From: Burkholderia sp. Ax-1719
Lineage (GTDB): Bacteria > Pseudomonadota > Gammaproteobacteria > Burkholderiales > Burkholderiaceae
DNA length: 64,000 bases
Reading direction: 5' to 3'
Assembly (NCBI RefSeq): GCF_011753055.1
Contig: NZ_VWWJ01000001.1
Span: 248,001 to 312,000, forward strand
The translations under genes and the position numbers were made by a program. Under the pieces are notes generated by a model. That model searched no databases and was not told the DNA's origin. It worked only from the letters and a program-made list of their open reading frames with translations. Position 1 is the first letter of the stretch. The number at the start of each line of letters is the position of its first letter. Positions 47,057 through 54,887 of this stretch are shown piece by piece.

Positions 47057-48244
47057 TCAGGACACCGCGCCCAGACCGTACTTGCCGGTCAGAAGCGCAC
47101 CGCTGGCGAAGCGAGAGAGTGCATATGGGTCGAGCGAAACATCGGTCGGCAGGCCGAGCGCATGTTGCGCGAGCAGCTTGCCGATGCCAGGCGAGAGCTT
47201 GAAACCGTGGCCCGAAAAACCGAAGCCCACGGTCAGCCCTTCCACATCGGCGACGCTGCCGAGCACGGGGTTCCAGTCGGGCGTGACGTCGTACACGCCG
47301 GTCCAGGACGAAGCGAGTCCCGCCGTTTCGTAGGCGGGGAAGTGTTCGGCCACCTGCGCGCCTACTTCGGCCACATAGTCGAGCGAGATGTCGCCCTGTT
47401 CGGTTTCGGGCGCATTGAGCGTATCGCCGACCACGCCTTCCGACACCAGCATCTGCGCGCCGCCGTAGCTGCGGAAATACAGCATGCCCGCCGAGCCCAG
47501 GTCCTTGAACGCGGGCATCGCAAAGGTATAGGGCGCGGCGTCGCATTCGAGCGCGAGTACGGTATGGCGTTCGGGCTTGACGGGCAGATCCACGCCGATC
47601 CATTGCGCCAGTTCCGGCGTCCAGATGTTTTGCGTACTGATGAGCGTGCCGCAGCTAAAGCGTCCCGCCGTGGTTTCGACGCCCACCACGCGACGGCCTT
47701 CGCGGATCACGCCGGTGACGCGCGTGTTTTCCATGATCTTGACGCCGCGGCGGCGCGCCGAGCGTGCAAAGCTCGTCGCGACCAGGTAGGCATCGGCGAA
47801 ACCGGCTTCGGGTTCGAAACCGATCAACGCGGCGTCGTCGAAGGTGGCGATGGGCAGGCGCGCTTGAGCCTCCGTGCGGTCGAGCAATTGCACCTCGATC
47901 CCCATATCCTGTTGCGCGCGCAACGAGGCCGCGAGCGGATCGAGCTTGTCGCCTTCGGGCGCGGCGATCATATAGCCGCACTTGACGAGACCGCAGGAGG
48001 CCTCGTCGTCGCCGAGGTAATCGGCGAAATTGTTGAATGCCCACCAGGAGGCGCGGGCGAGTTCGACATTCTGGCGCACCGAATAATGGGTGCGCAGCAG
48101 CCCGGAGGACTGCGAGGTGGTGCCGGCGCCGATCGTGCCCTGATCGACGACGAGCACGTTTTTCGCGCCGAGCGCGGCGAGATGGTGGGCAACGGACGTG
48201 CCGATTACGCCGGCGCCGATCACGACATAGTCATAGTGGCTCAT
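47057..48244 (-). CDS. FAD-dependent amine/amino-acid oxidoreductase (DAO/SoxB-like)
   Basis: A 395-residue DAO-superfamily flavoprotein. The Rossmann motif VIGAGVIGTSVAHHLA starts near residue 8, followed by TTSQSSGLLRTHYS in the flavin-contact region, and the C-terminal GFGFSGHGFKLSPGIGKLLAQ is typical of sarcosine oxidase beta-like and dimethylglycine dehydrogenase-like enzymes. These oxidise N-methyl or secondary amino acids. Being in one operon with etfBA and ETF:quinone oxidoreductase, it is probably a dehydrogenase, not an H2O2-forming oxidase. ATG 48244 is preceded by GGGGG. It is divergent from a LysR regulator. Substrate unknown; sarcosine, N-methylglutamate and D-amino acids are candidates. 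Confidence 0.88.
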   Translation of the reverse strand: MSHYDYVVIGAGVIGTSVAHHLAALGAKNVLVVDQGTIGAGTTSQSSGLLRTHYSVRQNVELARASWWAFNNFADYLGDDEASCGLVKCGYMIAAPEGDKLDPLAASLRAQQDMGIEVQLLDRTEAQARLPIATFDDAALIGFEPEAGFADAYLVATSFARSARRRGVKIMENTRVTGVIREGRRVVGVETTAGRFSCGTLISTQNIWTPELAQWIGVDLPVKPERHTVLALECDAAPYTFAMPAFKDLGSAGMLYFRSYGGAQMLVSEGVVGDTLNAPETEQGDISLDYVAEVGAQVAEHFPAYETAGLASSWTGVYDVTPDWNPVLGSVADVEGLTVGFGFSGHGFKLSPGIGKLLAQHALGLPTDVSLDPYALSRFASGALLTGKYGLGAVS

Positions 48245-48323
48245 GAGGCCCCCTGTGGGTGGACGATGGAACGCATTGTGGGTCGGCGTTGCGCCACGCT
48301 TTTTTGTATTAGGCAAACTTATG

Positions 48324-48349
48324 GACGATGAGCGCGATTGCTCATCGTC
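48324..48349. promoter_or_regulatory. Dyad in the divergent LysR/oxidoreductase promoter region
   Basis: GACGATGAGC (48324-48333) is repeated inverted as GCTCATCGTC (48340-48349) with a six-base centre. It lies between the divergent genes, 80 bases before the oxidoreductase start and 76 before the LysR start. No T run follows on either strand, so an operator for the LysR protein is more likely than a terminator. Confidence 0.5.
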
Positions 48350-48424
48350 GGCGCGAACGGCGCAGGGCGCGGCATGATGTGGCCCAGTGCGGTGCGTGTA
48401 TTGCCGGATATTTTTGGAGTCGAC

Positions 48425-49390
48425 ATGAGACGCACGCAGGCCCCTATCGATTTGAATGCCTTGCAGGCTTTTCTGGCGGTATGTGAAACCGGCTCGATGA
48501 CGGGCGCGGCGAAGCAGCTGGGCGTGAGCCAGAGCGCGGTGAGCCAGGCGATTGCCGCGCTCGAACGCGATCAGGGCGTGACGCTATTCGACCGCGAAAG
48601 CCGGCCGCCGCGGCCCAATATTGCGGGGCGGGCGTTGCTGGAACTGGCGGCGCCGTTGCTGGAGCATGCGCAGATGGTGAGTACGCGCATTGGCGATGCG
48701 TCGAATGCGGGCACCTTGCCGGTGCGGCTGGGCTGTGTCGATTCGTTTGCGGCGACCGTTGGGCCGGAGTTGATCCGGGCGGTATCTGGGTCGGCGCGGC
48801 AGATTGCCTTGTGGTCCGGCTTGACGCCGGGGCTGAGCAAGCAGTTGCACGATCGCGAGCTGGATCTGGCGGTGTGTACGCAGACTACGCTTAACGATGC
48901 GCGGATTGTGGAAGTGCCGATTTTTTCTGAGGCGTTTGTGGTGGTGGTGTCGAAGGGGTGGCTCGCGGAGCGGCGTAATGTCGATTGGCGGACTTTGGCG
49001 CTTGAGCTGCCTTTGATCCGGTATACGGCGCGGTCTGTTATTGGGCAACAAGTTGAGCGGTATGCGCGCCATTTGGGGATTAATAGTCCGCGGCGGTATG
49101 AGTTCGATGCTACGGATCCGCTTTTGAGTCTTGTCGCTGCGCGGCTTGGGTTTGCTATTTCTACGCCGCTTTGTTTGTGGCAGGCGCGGCACTATCTGGC
49201 TGATGTTGCGGTGCTGCCTTTGCCGTCCGGGCGCCTTGGGCGGCGTGATTTTTTCTTGCTGCATCGGCAGGGGGAGTGGGATGCGTTTGGGCAGGAAATT
49301 GTGGCGCTTACGCGGCGGGTTATTGATGGGACTATTCGGCCGGCGCTTTTTAAGGCTTTGCCGCGGTTGGATGAGGATGCGATTTTGTAG
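48425..49390 (+). CDS. LysR-family transcriptional regulator
   Basis: A 321-residue LysR regulator with the helix-turn-helix at about residues 15-75 (SMTGAAKQLGVSQSAVSQAIAALERDQGVTLFDR) and an effector-binding domain after about 100. ATG 48425 follows GGAG. It probably controls the divergent FAD oxidoreductase-ETF operon. Odd feature: from about 48800 the plus strand becomes strikingly rich in G and T (40 of 60 in 49141-49200), with codons such as TTG, GTT, CTT and ATT replacing the usual C-ending ones, while the protein remains a normal LysR type. Confidence 0.88.
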   Translation: MRRTQAPIDLNALQAFLAVCETGSMTGAAKQLGVSQSAVSQAIAALERDQGVTLFDRESRPPRPNIAGRALLELAAPLLEHAQMVSTRIGDASNAGTLPVRLGCVDSFAATVGPELIRAVSGSARQIALWSGLTPGLSKQLHDRELDLAVCTQTTLNDARIVEVPIFSEAFVVVVSKGWLAERRNVDWRTLALELPLIRYTARSVIGQQVERYARHLGINSPRRYEFDATDPLLSLVAARLGFAISTPLCLWQARHYLADVAVLPLPSGRLGRRDFFLLHRQGEWDAFGQEIVALTRRVIDGTIRPALFKALPRLDEDAIL

Positions 49391-49409
49391 TTTGTTTTTG
49401 TTTTTTTGA

Positions 49410-49934
49410 TTGTTGGCATTTCCTTGAATTCGTGTCGGTCTATTAGCGTTGCCCCTGTGCGGGGCGGCACTTACTTTCTTTGCCGCGGCAAAGAAAGATA
49501 AGCAAAGAAAGCCGCTCACACCGCCAGTGCTTCGCGGTACACCCACAGCCTATAAAACAAAGTGGCGCCCGGGCAGCGCCCGCACCACGCGCCCAATAAC
49601 AGAGTGGAAACGCCCGCACATCCGGGGGCGCAAGCGCCCCGAGGGGCATAGCCAAAACCAAAACCGTTGGTTTGCGTCTTCCCTCGCGCACCCAACCGTT
49701 GTGAGCGTAGCGAGCAACGGGATGAATGAGTCCTTTGTCATTTCGTTTTATGGCGCGAGGTGCGAGCAATGCCCAGTCACCACTCTGTTGATGGGCGAGT
49801 GGTGGACTGCGTCACATTGGCGGTGTGAGCGGCTTTCTTTGCTTACTTTCTTTGCCGCGGCAAAGAAAGTAAGTGCCGCCCCGCACAGGGGCAACACTAA
49901 TAGACCGACACGCTCACAAGGAAATGCCAACAAC
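49410..49934. repeat. Interspersed inverted-repeat element with about 117-bp arms
   Basis: The left arm (49410-49526) returns almost exactly, inverted, as the right arm (about 49817-49934), differing by a few bases and a one-base indel. Each arm contains a 24-bp perfect palindrome centred on CCGCGG (left 49474-49497). About 290 bases lie between the arms, with no credible gene: the open frames run through palindromes and have low-complexity arginine/serine translations. Flanking AT-rich short stretches are not clear target duplications. I recall similar sequences scattered through Paraburkholderia genomes; no transposase is present, so it is a non-autonomous or REP-like element. Confidence 0.8.
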
Positions 49935-49961
49935 AAACCAAACCCGAGGAGTAACCGAAAA

Positions 49962-50771
49962 ATGACCGACCTATACACACTAGAACGCGGCACAGCGCCA
50001 CTAGTAATTTCGATCCCCCATTTAGGCACTCAAATCCCGGCAAATCTCCAGCACCTCTACACAGAAGAAGCACTAAAACTAGCCGACACAGACTGGCACC
50101 TAGACCGCCTATACGCCTTCGCGCGAGCCCTGAACGCCACGCTAATAGGCGCAAAAATCTCCCGCTACGTCATCGACCTAAACCGCCCTCCGAACGACGA
50201 AAGCCTCTACCCAGGCCAGACAACAACAGGCCTATGCCCCACAGAAACCTTCCGCGGGCAACCGCTCTACAAACCCGCCTGCGCCCCCAACGAAACAGAG
50301 CGCGCCGAGCGCGTAGCGCAATACTGGCAGCCCTACCACACAGCACTAAGCGCCGAACTAACCCGCCTGCGCAAGCGCCACACAAACGTGCTGCTCTGGG
50401 AGGCCCACTCGATCGCCAGCATCTTGCCGCGCCTCTTCGACAACAAACTGCCCGACCTCAATCTAGGCACCCAGGACGGCCGCACTTGCGCGCCAGAAGT
50501 CCAGCAAGCCGCCATCGCTGCCATGAGCGCCAGCCCCTACACCGGAATTGCCAACGGCAGATTTAAAGGCGGCTACATCACGCGCAGCTTTGGCGCGCCA
50601 TCAAACGGCATCCACGCAATCCAGCTGGAGATGTGCCAATCGACCTATATGAACGAAGCCGCGCCATTCGACTATCAGAGCGAAAAAGCCGAAGCCATCC
50701 AGCCCACCTTGCGCAGCATGCTCAGCGCAGCGCTCGAAGCAATAGAGAAACTCGCCCCAACGCTTGCATAA
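49962..50771 (+). CDS. hutG: N-formylglutamate deformylase
   Basis: It hydrolyses N-formyl-L-glutamate to formate and glutamate, normally the last step of one histidine route. The 269 residues match the family from LVISIPHLGTQIP through ADTDWHLDRLY (metal-binding Asp/His), RYVIDLNRPPND, LLWEAHSI and GGYITRSFGAP to IQLEMCQSTYM. GAGGAG lies before ATG 49962, just after the inverted-repeat element. Codon use is odd: many CTA, ACA, CCA and AAA codons, and the plus strand is A/C-rich (43 of 60 in 50221-50280), the opposite of the LysR gene on the other side of the element. No other hut enzymes are near. Confidence 0.92.
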   Translation: MTDLYTLERGTAPLVISIPHLGTQIPANLQHLYTEEALKLADTDWHLDRLYAFARALNATLIGAKISRYVIDLNRPPNDESLYPGQTTTGLCPTETFRGQPLYKPACAPNETERAERVAQYWQPYHTALSAELTRLRKRHTNVLLWEAHSIASILPRLFDNKLPDLNLGTQDGRTCAPEVQQAAIAAMSASPYTGIANGRFKGGYITRSFGAPSNGIHAIQLEMCQSTYMNEAAPFDYQSEKAEAIQPTLRSMLSAALEAIEKLAPTLA

Positions 50772-50992
50772 GCGCTTCTGATACTGAAGCGTAAGCACCC
50801 GTCCCGTTTCAGTGCAAAGACGCGCCGCAGGCAGGAATGGCGCGCACCGTTCGCAGGCAAGGAACCGCGCCCCACAAACAGGATCCAGCTCAATCCCAAC
50901 CCCGAACGACGCGCCAGATGTTTATCTACAGGAAATTTTGATTCACGCAGATAAACATGGCACAGAGGTTGCATAAGAGAGACCCGTGAACT

Positions 50993-51595
50993 TCACTCCG
51001 CGCTGCCCGGCGGATAAATGAAGATCGACAGGAATTGAATCGGTGTCTTGATGAGGCGCTCGGGGCCGTGAGGAATGTCGGCCTGGAAGGTGAGCGTGTC
51101 GCCTGGATGCAGAACGTAGGTGTGCTGGCCGTGGCGGTATTCGAGTACCCCTTTGAGCATGTGGATGAATTCGGTGCCCGGATGCTCGAAGGTGGGGAAG
51201 CGTTCCGCTTCGTCTTCCATGGTGATGAGGAAGGGTTCGAAGGCTTTGCGCGGGCCCTGGTCGTAAGCGAGCAGATGGTAGGTGTGGCCGCGTTTGGTGC
51301 CTTTGCGTACAACCTCCATGCCAGTGCCCTTCTTGACGAGTTGTGCGCCGCCCTGCGGCACGTCGAAGTGGCGAAACAGCGTGGAAAGCGATACGCCCAG
51401 CGTCTGCGCAATACGGTTCAGGACGTCGAGCCCGGTCGAGGTCTGCGCGTTCTCGATTTTCGAGAGCATGCCGCGGCTGATGCCGGCCTGGTCCGCAACC
51501 TGCGCGATGGTCAGGCCGTGGCGTAGTCGCAGTTCGCGCAAGGTTGCGCCCAGGTAGCGTTCGAGTGGGGTTTTGTTGTCGTCCGCGATTTGCAT
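50993..51595 (-). CDS. XRE-family regulator with cupin domain
   Basis: A 200-residue regulator with an N-terminal lambda-repressor-type helix-turn-helix (about residues 14-70, LRELRLRHGLTIAQVADQAGISRGMLSKIENAQTSTGLDVLNRIAQTLGVSL) and a C-terminal cupin (about 115-195, PGTEFIHMLKGVLEYRHGQHTYVLHPGDTLTF) that probably senses a small molecule. It is divergent from the glnT-type gene with a 261-base intergenic region and is the likely regulator of the glnT-glxBCD-amt block. The 221 bases between its end and hutG show only a weak hairpin after hutG. Confidence 0.9.
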   Translation of the reverse strand: MQIADDNKTPLERYLGATLRELRLRHGLTIAQVADQAGISRGMLSKIENAQTSTGLDVLNRIAQTLGVSLSTLFRHFDVPQGGAQLVKKGTGMEVVRKGTKRGHTYHLLAYDQGPRKAFEPFLITMEDEAERFPTFEHPGTEFIHMLKGVLEYRHGQHTYVLHPGDTLTFQADIPHGPERLIKTPIQFLSIFIYPPGSAE

Positions 51596-51856
51596 GGTCG
51601 GTCTCGGCGCAAGGGTTGCCAGGTTGCAGGTTGCCAGGTAGGGCGGTCCGGCTCGTGGCGACCACGACTTCGCGCGCGCCAGAGGTTTAACCGCAGGAAG
51701 CATTGTTGCATGACAGGAAAAGCAGTTCCAGAAATCGGAGTACCTGATATCAGCCGGCGTCCCCGCAATGGCGGTCAGGTCTGAAGCAGCGTAACTGCCG
51801 TGCGCCCGGCGCGCGGCCTCTTTCAACCGCCAATGCAGTTGTTGCAAGGAGTAGCG

Positions 51857-53245
51857 ATGAATCTGAACGATGCGGGCAAGCTGCCGCTCAACGAGCCAGC
51901 CGGCGTGCCGCGCTTTGACTCGGCCGAGGACGCGCAAAGCTGGCTTAGCCAGCAGGGCGTGAAATATGTATTGGCGCAGTTCGTCGATATTCACGGTGTC
52001 GCCAAGGCCAAGTCGGTGCCGCTCGCGCATCTGAAAAGCGTGCTCAAGGCCGGCGCCGGTTTCGCGGGCTTCGCGATCTGGGGCGTGGGCATCGAGCCGA
52101 ATGGTCCCGATTACATGGCCGTCGGCGATCTTTCCACGCTCACGCCGGTGCCCTGGCAACCGGGCGTCGCGCGCATTGTCTGCGACGGTCATGTCGATGG
52201 CGAGGCCTGGGGCTACGATTCGCGTGTGACGCTCAAGCGTCAGACCGCGCGGCTCGATGCACGCGGCTGGACCTTGTTTACGGGCCTGGAACCGGAATTC
52301 TCGCTGCTGCGCCGCTCGGCTTCCGGCACGCTGGAACCGTGCGATCCGAGCGATACGCTCGCCAAGCCCTGCTACGACTACAAGGGTCTGTCGCGCACGC
52401 GCGTGTTCCTCGAACGCCTGACCGAATCGATGCGCGCGGTGGGTATCGACGTTTATCAGATCGATCACGAGGACGCCAACGGTCAGTTCGAAATCAATTA
52501 CACGTACACCGATTGCCTGACGTCCTGCGATCACTACGTGTTCTTCAAGATGGCCGCCTCCGAGATCGCCAACGATCTGGGCATGATCTGCTCGTTCATG
52601 CCGAAGCCGTTTGCGAACCGTCCCGGCAACGGCATGCATATGCACATTTCGATCGGCGACGGCAAGCGCAATCTGTTCGCCGATACGAGCGACGCGCTGG
52701 GCATGGGGCTGTCGAAGCTCGGCTATCAGTTCACGGCGGGTCTGCTCAAGCATGCGCCTGCGCTCACGGCGCTGTGCAATCCCACGGTCAACTCGTATAA
52801 GCGCCTTGTCGTGGGCCGCTCGCTCACGGGCGCTACGTGGGCGCCCGCTTACGTGAGCTATGGCGACAACAACCGCTCGACGATGGTTCGCATGCCGGGC
52901 GAGCGCATCGAACTGCGTCTGCCCGACGGCGCGTGCAATCCCTATCTGGCCACCGCCGCCGTCATCGCGGCGGGCCTGGACGGCATCGATAGCGATCTCG
53001 ATCCGGGCGCGCCGTCCAACGAAAACCTCTACCAGTGGTCGAGCGAAAAGCTCGCGGAACACGGCATTACGGTGCTGCCGCAGAACCTCGAACAGGCGCT
53101 CGACGCGCTCGAAGCGGACACGCTGATCTGCGAAGCGCTCGGTCCCGTCGCGCAGGAATTCATCAAGCTCAAGCGCATGGAATGGCTCGAATACATGCGT
53201 CATGTTTCCGACTGGGAACTCAAGAGCTACCTCGAATTTTTCTAA
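51857..53245 (+). CDS. glnT: Type III glutamine synthetase homologue (GlnT / gamma-glutamylmethylamide synthetase type)
   Basis: A 462-residue ATP-dependent ligase joining glutamate to ammonia or a primary amine. Metal and ATP-site motifs are GLEPEFSLL (about residue 141), [63 protein letters not shown]. The [15 protein letters not shown] beginning is typical of this subfamily rather than GlnA-I. AAGGAG precedes ATG 51857. In methylamine users the same gene order (gmaS then mgsABC) makes gamma-glutamylmethylamide and N-methylglutamate; in rhizobia it is called glnT-glxBCD. Ammonia versus methylamine preference cannot be read from sequence. Confidence 0.9.
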   Translation: MNLNDAGKLPLNEPAGVPRFDSAEDAQSWLSQQGVKYVLAQFVDIHGVAKAKSVPLAHLKSVLKAGAGFAGFAIWGVGIEPNGPDYMAVGDLSTLTPVPWQPGVARIVCDGHVDGEAWGYDSRVTLKRQTARLDARGWTLFTGLEPEFSLLRRSASGTLEPCDPSDTLAKPCYDYKGLSRTRVFLERLTESMRAVGIDVYQIDHEDANGQFEINYTYTDCLTSCDHYVFFKMAASEIANDLGMICSFMPKPFANRPGNGMHMHISIGDGKRNLFADTSDALGMGLSKLGYQFTAGLLKHAPALTALCNPTVNSYKRLVVGRSLTGATWAPAYVSYGDNNRSTMVRMPGERIELRLPDGACNPYLATAAVIAAGLDGIDSDLDPGAPSNENLYQWSSEKLAEHGITVLPQNLEQALDALEADTLICEALGPVAQEFIKLKRMEWLEYMRHVSDWELKSYLEFF

Positions 53246-53256
53246 GGAGAACGTTT

Positions 53257-54165
53257 ATGTGCGGAATCGTAGGCTTGCTGGTGAAAACGCCGGCGCTACG
53301 CGAGCGGCTTGGCGAACTGATGGTGCCGATGCTCATCGGCATGACCGAGCGTGGTCCCGATTCGGCTGGCCTAGCCGTATTCGGCAAGGAACTCGATGCG
53401 AGCCAGCGAAAACTGAGCCTGTACTCGGGTTTCACCGACGAAGGCGCGCAGTTCCCGTGGCAGTCGCTGCTCGACAAGCTCAATAGCGCGATGGACGTGA
53501 CCGCGCGCATCGACGCGAAATCGAATCACGCCGTGCTCACGCTGCAAGGCAGCGCGGAAAAAGTGAAGGCGTGGATCAACGAGACGTATCCGAAGCTCTA
53601 CCTGCTTTCCACGGGCCGTTCGATCGATCTGTACAAGGACATCGGCTCGCCCGCCGAAGTTGCAGAGCGATATGACTTTTCGAAGCTCAAGGGCTCGCAT
53701 CTGGTCGGTCATACGCGCATGGCGACGGAATCGGCGGTCACGCCCGATCGCGCGCATCCGTTCACGGCGGGCGAGGACTTCTGTCTCGTGCACAACGGCT
53801 CGCTGTCGAATCCCTATGGCGTGCGCCGCAAGCTGGAGCCGCTGGGCATTCGCTTCGATACGGACAACGACACCGAAGCCGCGTGCCGCTTTCTCGAATG
53901 GCGTCTGCGCGAAGGCGACGCGTTGCCCGATGCGCTGCAAAAGGGCTTCGAGGAACTCGATGGTTTTTACACCTTCCTGATGGGCACGTCGAACGAACTC
54001 GCGTTGATCCGCGATCCGTTCGCCTGCAAGCCGGCTGTCGTGGCCGAAAACGACGACTACGTGGCGATCGCTTCCGAGTTCCGCTCGCTCGCGCATCTGC
54101 CCGACATTCGCAACGCAAAGGTTTTCGAACCCGCACCCGAGGAGATGTACGTATGGAAGGCGTGA
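53257..54165 (+). CDS. glxB: Class II glutamine amidotransferase subunit, GlxB/MgsA type
   Basis: A 302-residue Ntn-hydrolase that releases the amide nitrogen. The nucleophile Cys2 begins the mature protein (MCGIVGLL), and GHTRMATESAVTPDRAHPF and VHNGSLSN are the glutamine-site motifs. It equals the amidotransferase part of glutamate synthase as a separate subunit. It starts 11 bases after the glnT-type gene with AAGGAG and overlaps the next gene by 13 bases. Together with GlxC and GlxD it would form an N-methylglutamate synthase or glutamate-synthase-like complex. Confidence 0.92.
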   Translation: MCGIVGLLVKTPALRERLGELMVPMLIGMTERGPDSAGLAVFGKELDASQRKLSLYSGFTDEGAQFPWQSLLDKLNSAMDVTARIDAKSNHAVLTLQGSAEKVKAWINETYPKLYLLSTGRSIDLYKDIGSPAEVAERYDFSKLKGSHLVGHTRMATESAVTPDRAHPFTAGEDFCLVHNGSLSNPYGVRRKLEPLGIRFDTDNDTEAACRFLEWRLREGDALPDALQKGFEELDGFYTFLMGTSNELALIRDPFACKPAVVAENDDYVAIASEFRSLAHLPDIRNAKVFEPAPEEMYVWKA

Positions 54166-54842
54166 TTTTCGATCTGGAAAAACAGGGCGTGCGGGAACTG
54201 AACCAGTACCTGCATGGCGATGCCAGCGCACTGCAAGGCCAGCAAATCAGCGTGACGTCGCCTAACGGCGCGCACAACATCGCAGTTGGCGTGGACGCGG
54301 ACGTGCAGGTGCGCGTCGAAGGTCACGCGGGCTATTACGCGGGCGGCATGAACAAGCACGCGACCATCGTGATCGAAGGCAGCGCCGGGACCGGCGTGGG
54401 CGAGAACATGATGAGCGGCAAGGTGCACGTGCGCGGTTTTGCGTCGAATGGCGCGGGCGCATCGGCGCACGGCGGGCTGCTGGTGATCGACGGCGACGCG
54501 GGTCTGCGCTGCGGCATTTCGCTCAAGGGCGGCAACATCGTGGTGGGCGGATCGGTTGGCAGTTTTTCGGCCTTCATGGCGCAGGCCGGTCGCATGGTGA
54601 TCTGCGGCGATGCGGGCGACGCACTCGGTGATTCGCTATACGAAGCGGTGCTCTACGTGAAAGGCGCAGTGAAGTCGCTGGGCGCGGACGCGCAATTCGA
54701 GCCGATGACCGATGCGGACATCACTGCTGTGCGCGAACTGCTCGACGCCGCCGGTCTCGACCACGATCCAGCGCATTTCCGCCGTATCGCCTCGGCCCGC
54801 ACGCTCTACCACTGGAACGCCGACGCGGACCAGGAATATTGA
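54153..54842 (+). CDS. glxC: Glutamate synthase GXGXG-domain subunit, GlxC/MgsB type
   Basis: A 229-residue beta-helix protein corresponding to the C-terminal structural domain of glutamate synthase. The repeated G-x-G turns are clear from about residue 50 to 170 (GHAGYYAGGMNKHATIVIEG, GTGVGENMMSGKVHVRG, GNIVVGGSVGSFSAFMAQAGRMVICGDAGDALGDSLYEA). ATG 54153 follows GAGGAG inside the end of glxB, so the genes are translationally coupled. It is the scaffold between amidotransferase and FMN subunits. Confidence 0.92.
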   Translation: MEGVIFDLEKQGVRELNQYLHGDASALQGQQISVTSPNGAHNIAVGVDADVQVRVEGHAGYYAGGMNKHATIVIEGSAGTGVGENMMSGKVHVRGFASNGAGASAHGGLLVIDGDAGLRCGISLKGGNIVVGGSVGSFSAFMAQAGRMVICGDAGDALGDSLYEAVLYVKGAVKSLGADAQFEPMTDADITAVRELLDAAGLDHDPAHFRRIASARTLYHWNADADQEY

Positions 54843-54887
54843 AAACCCGCTGAACCTCGCTGAACCTCATAGATCGAGAAGGTCCCC

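Noticed and set aside
49527..49816. Open frames inside the inverted-repeat element as a transposase
   Set aside because: They cross palindromes, have low-complexity composition and no catalytic motif.
51596..51856. Sigma-54 promoter for the glnT-type gene
   Set aside because: A GG/GC pair with the right 10-base spacing was looked for because of the nitrogen context, and none was convincing.
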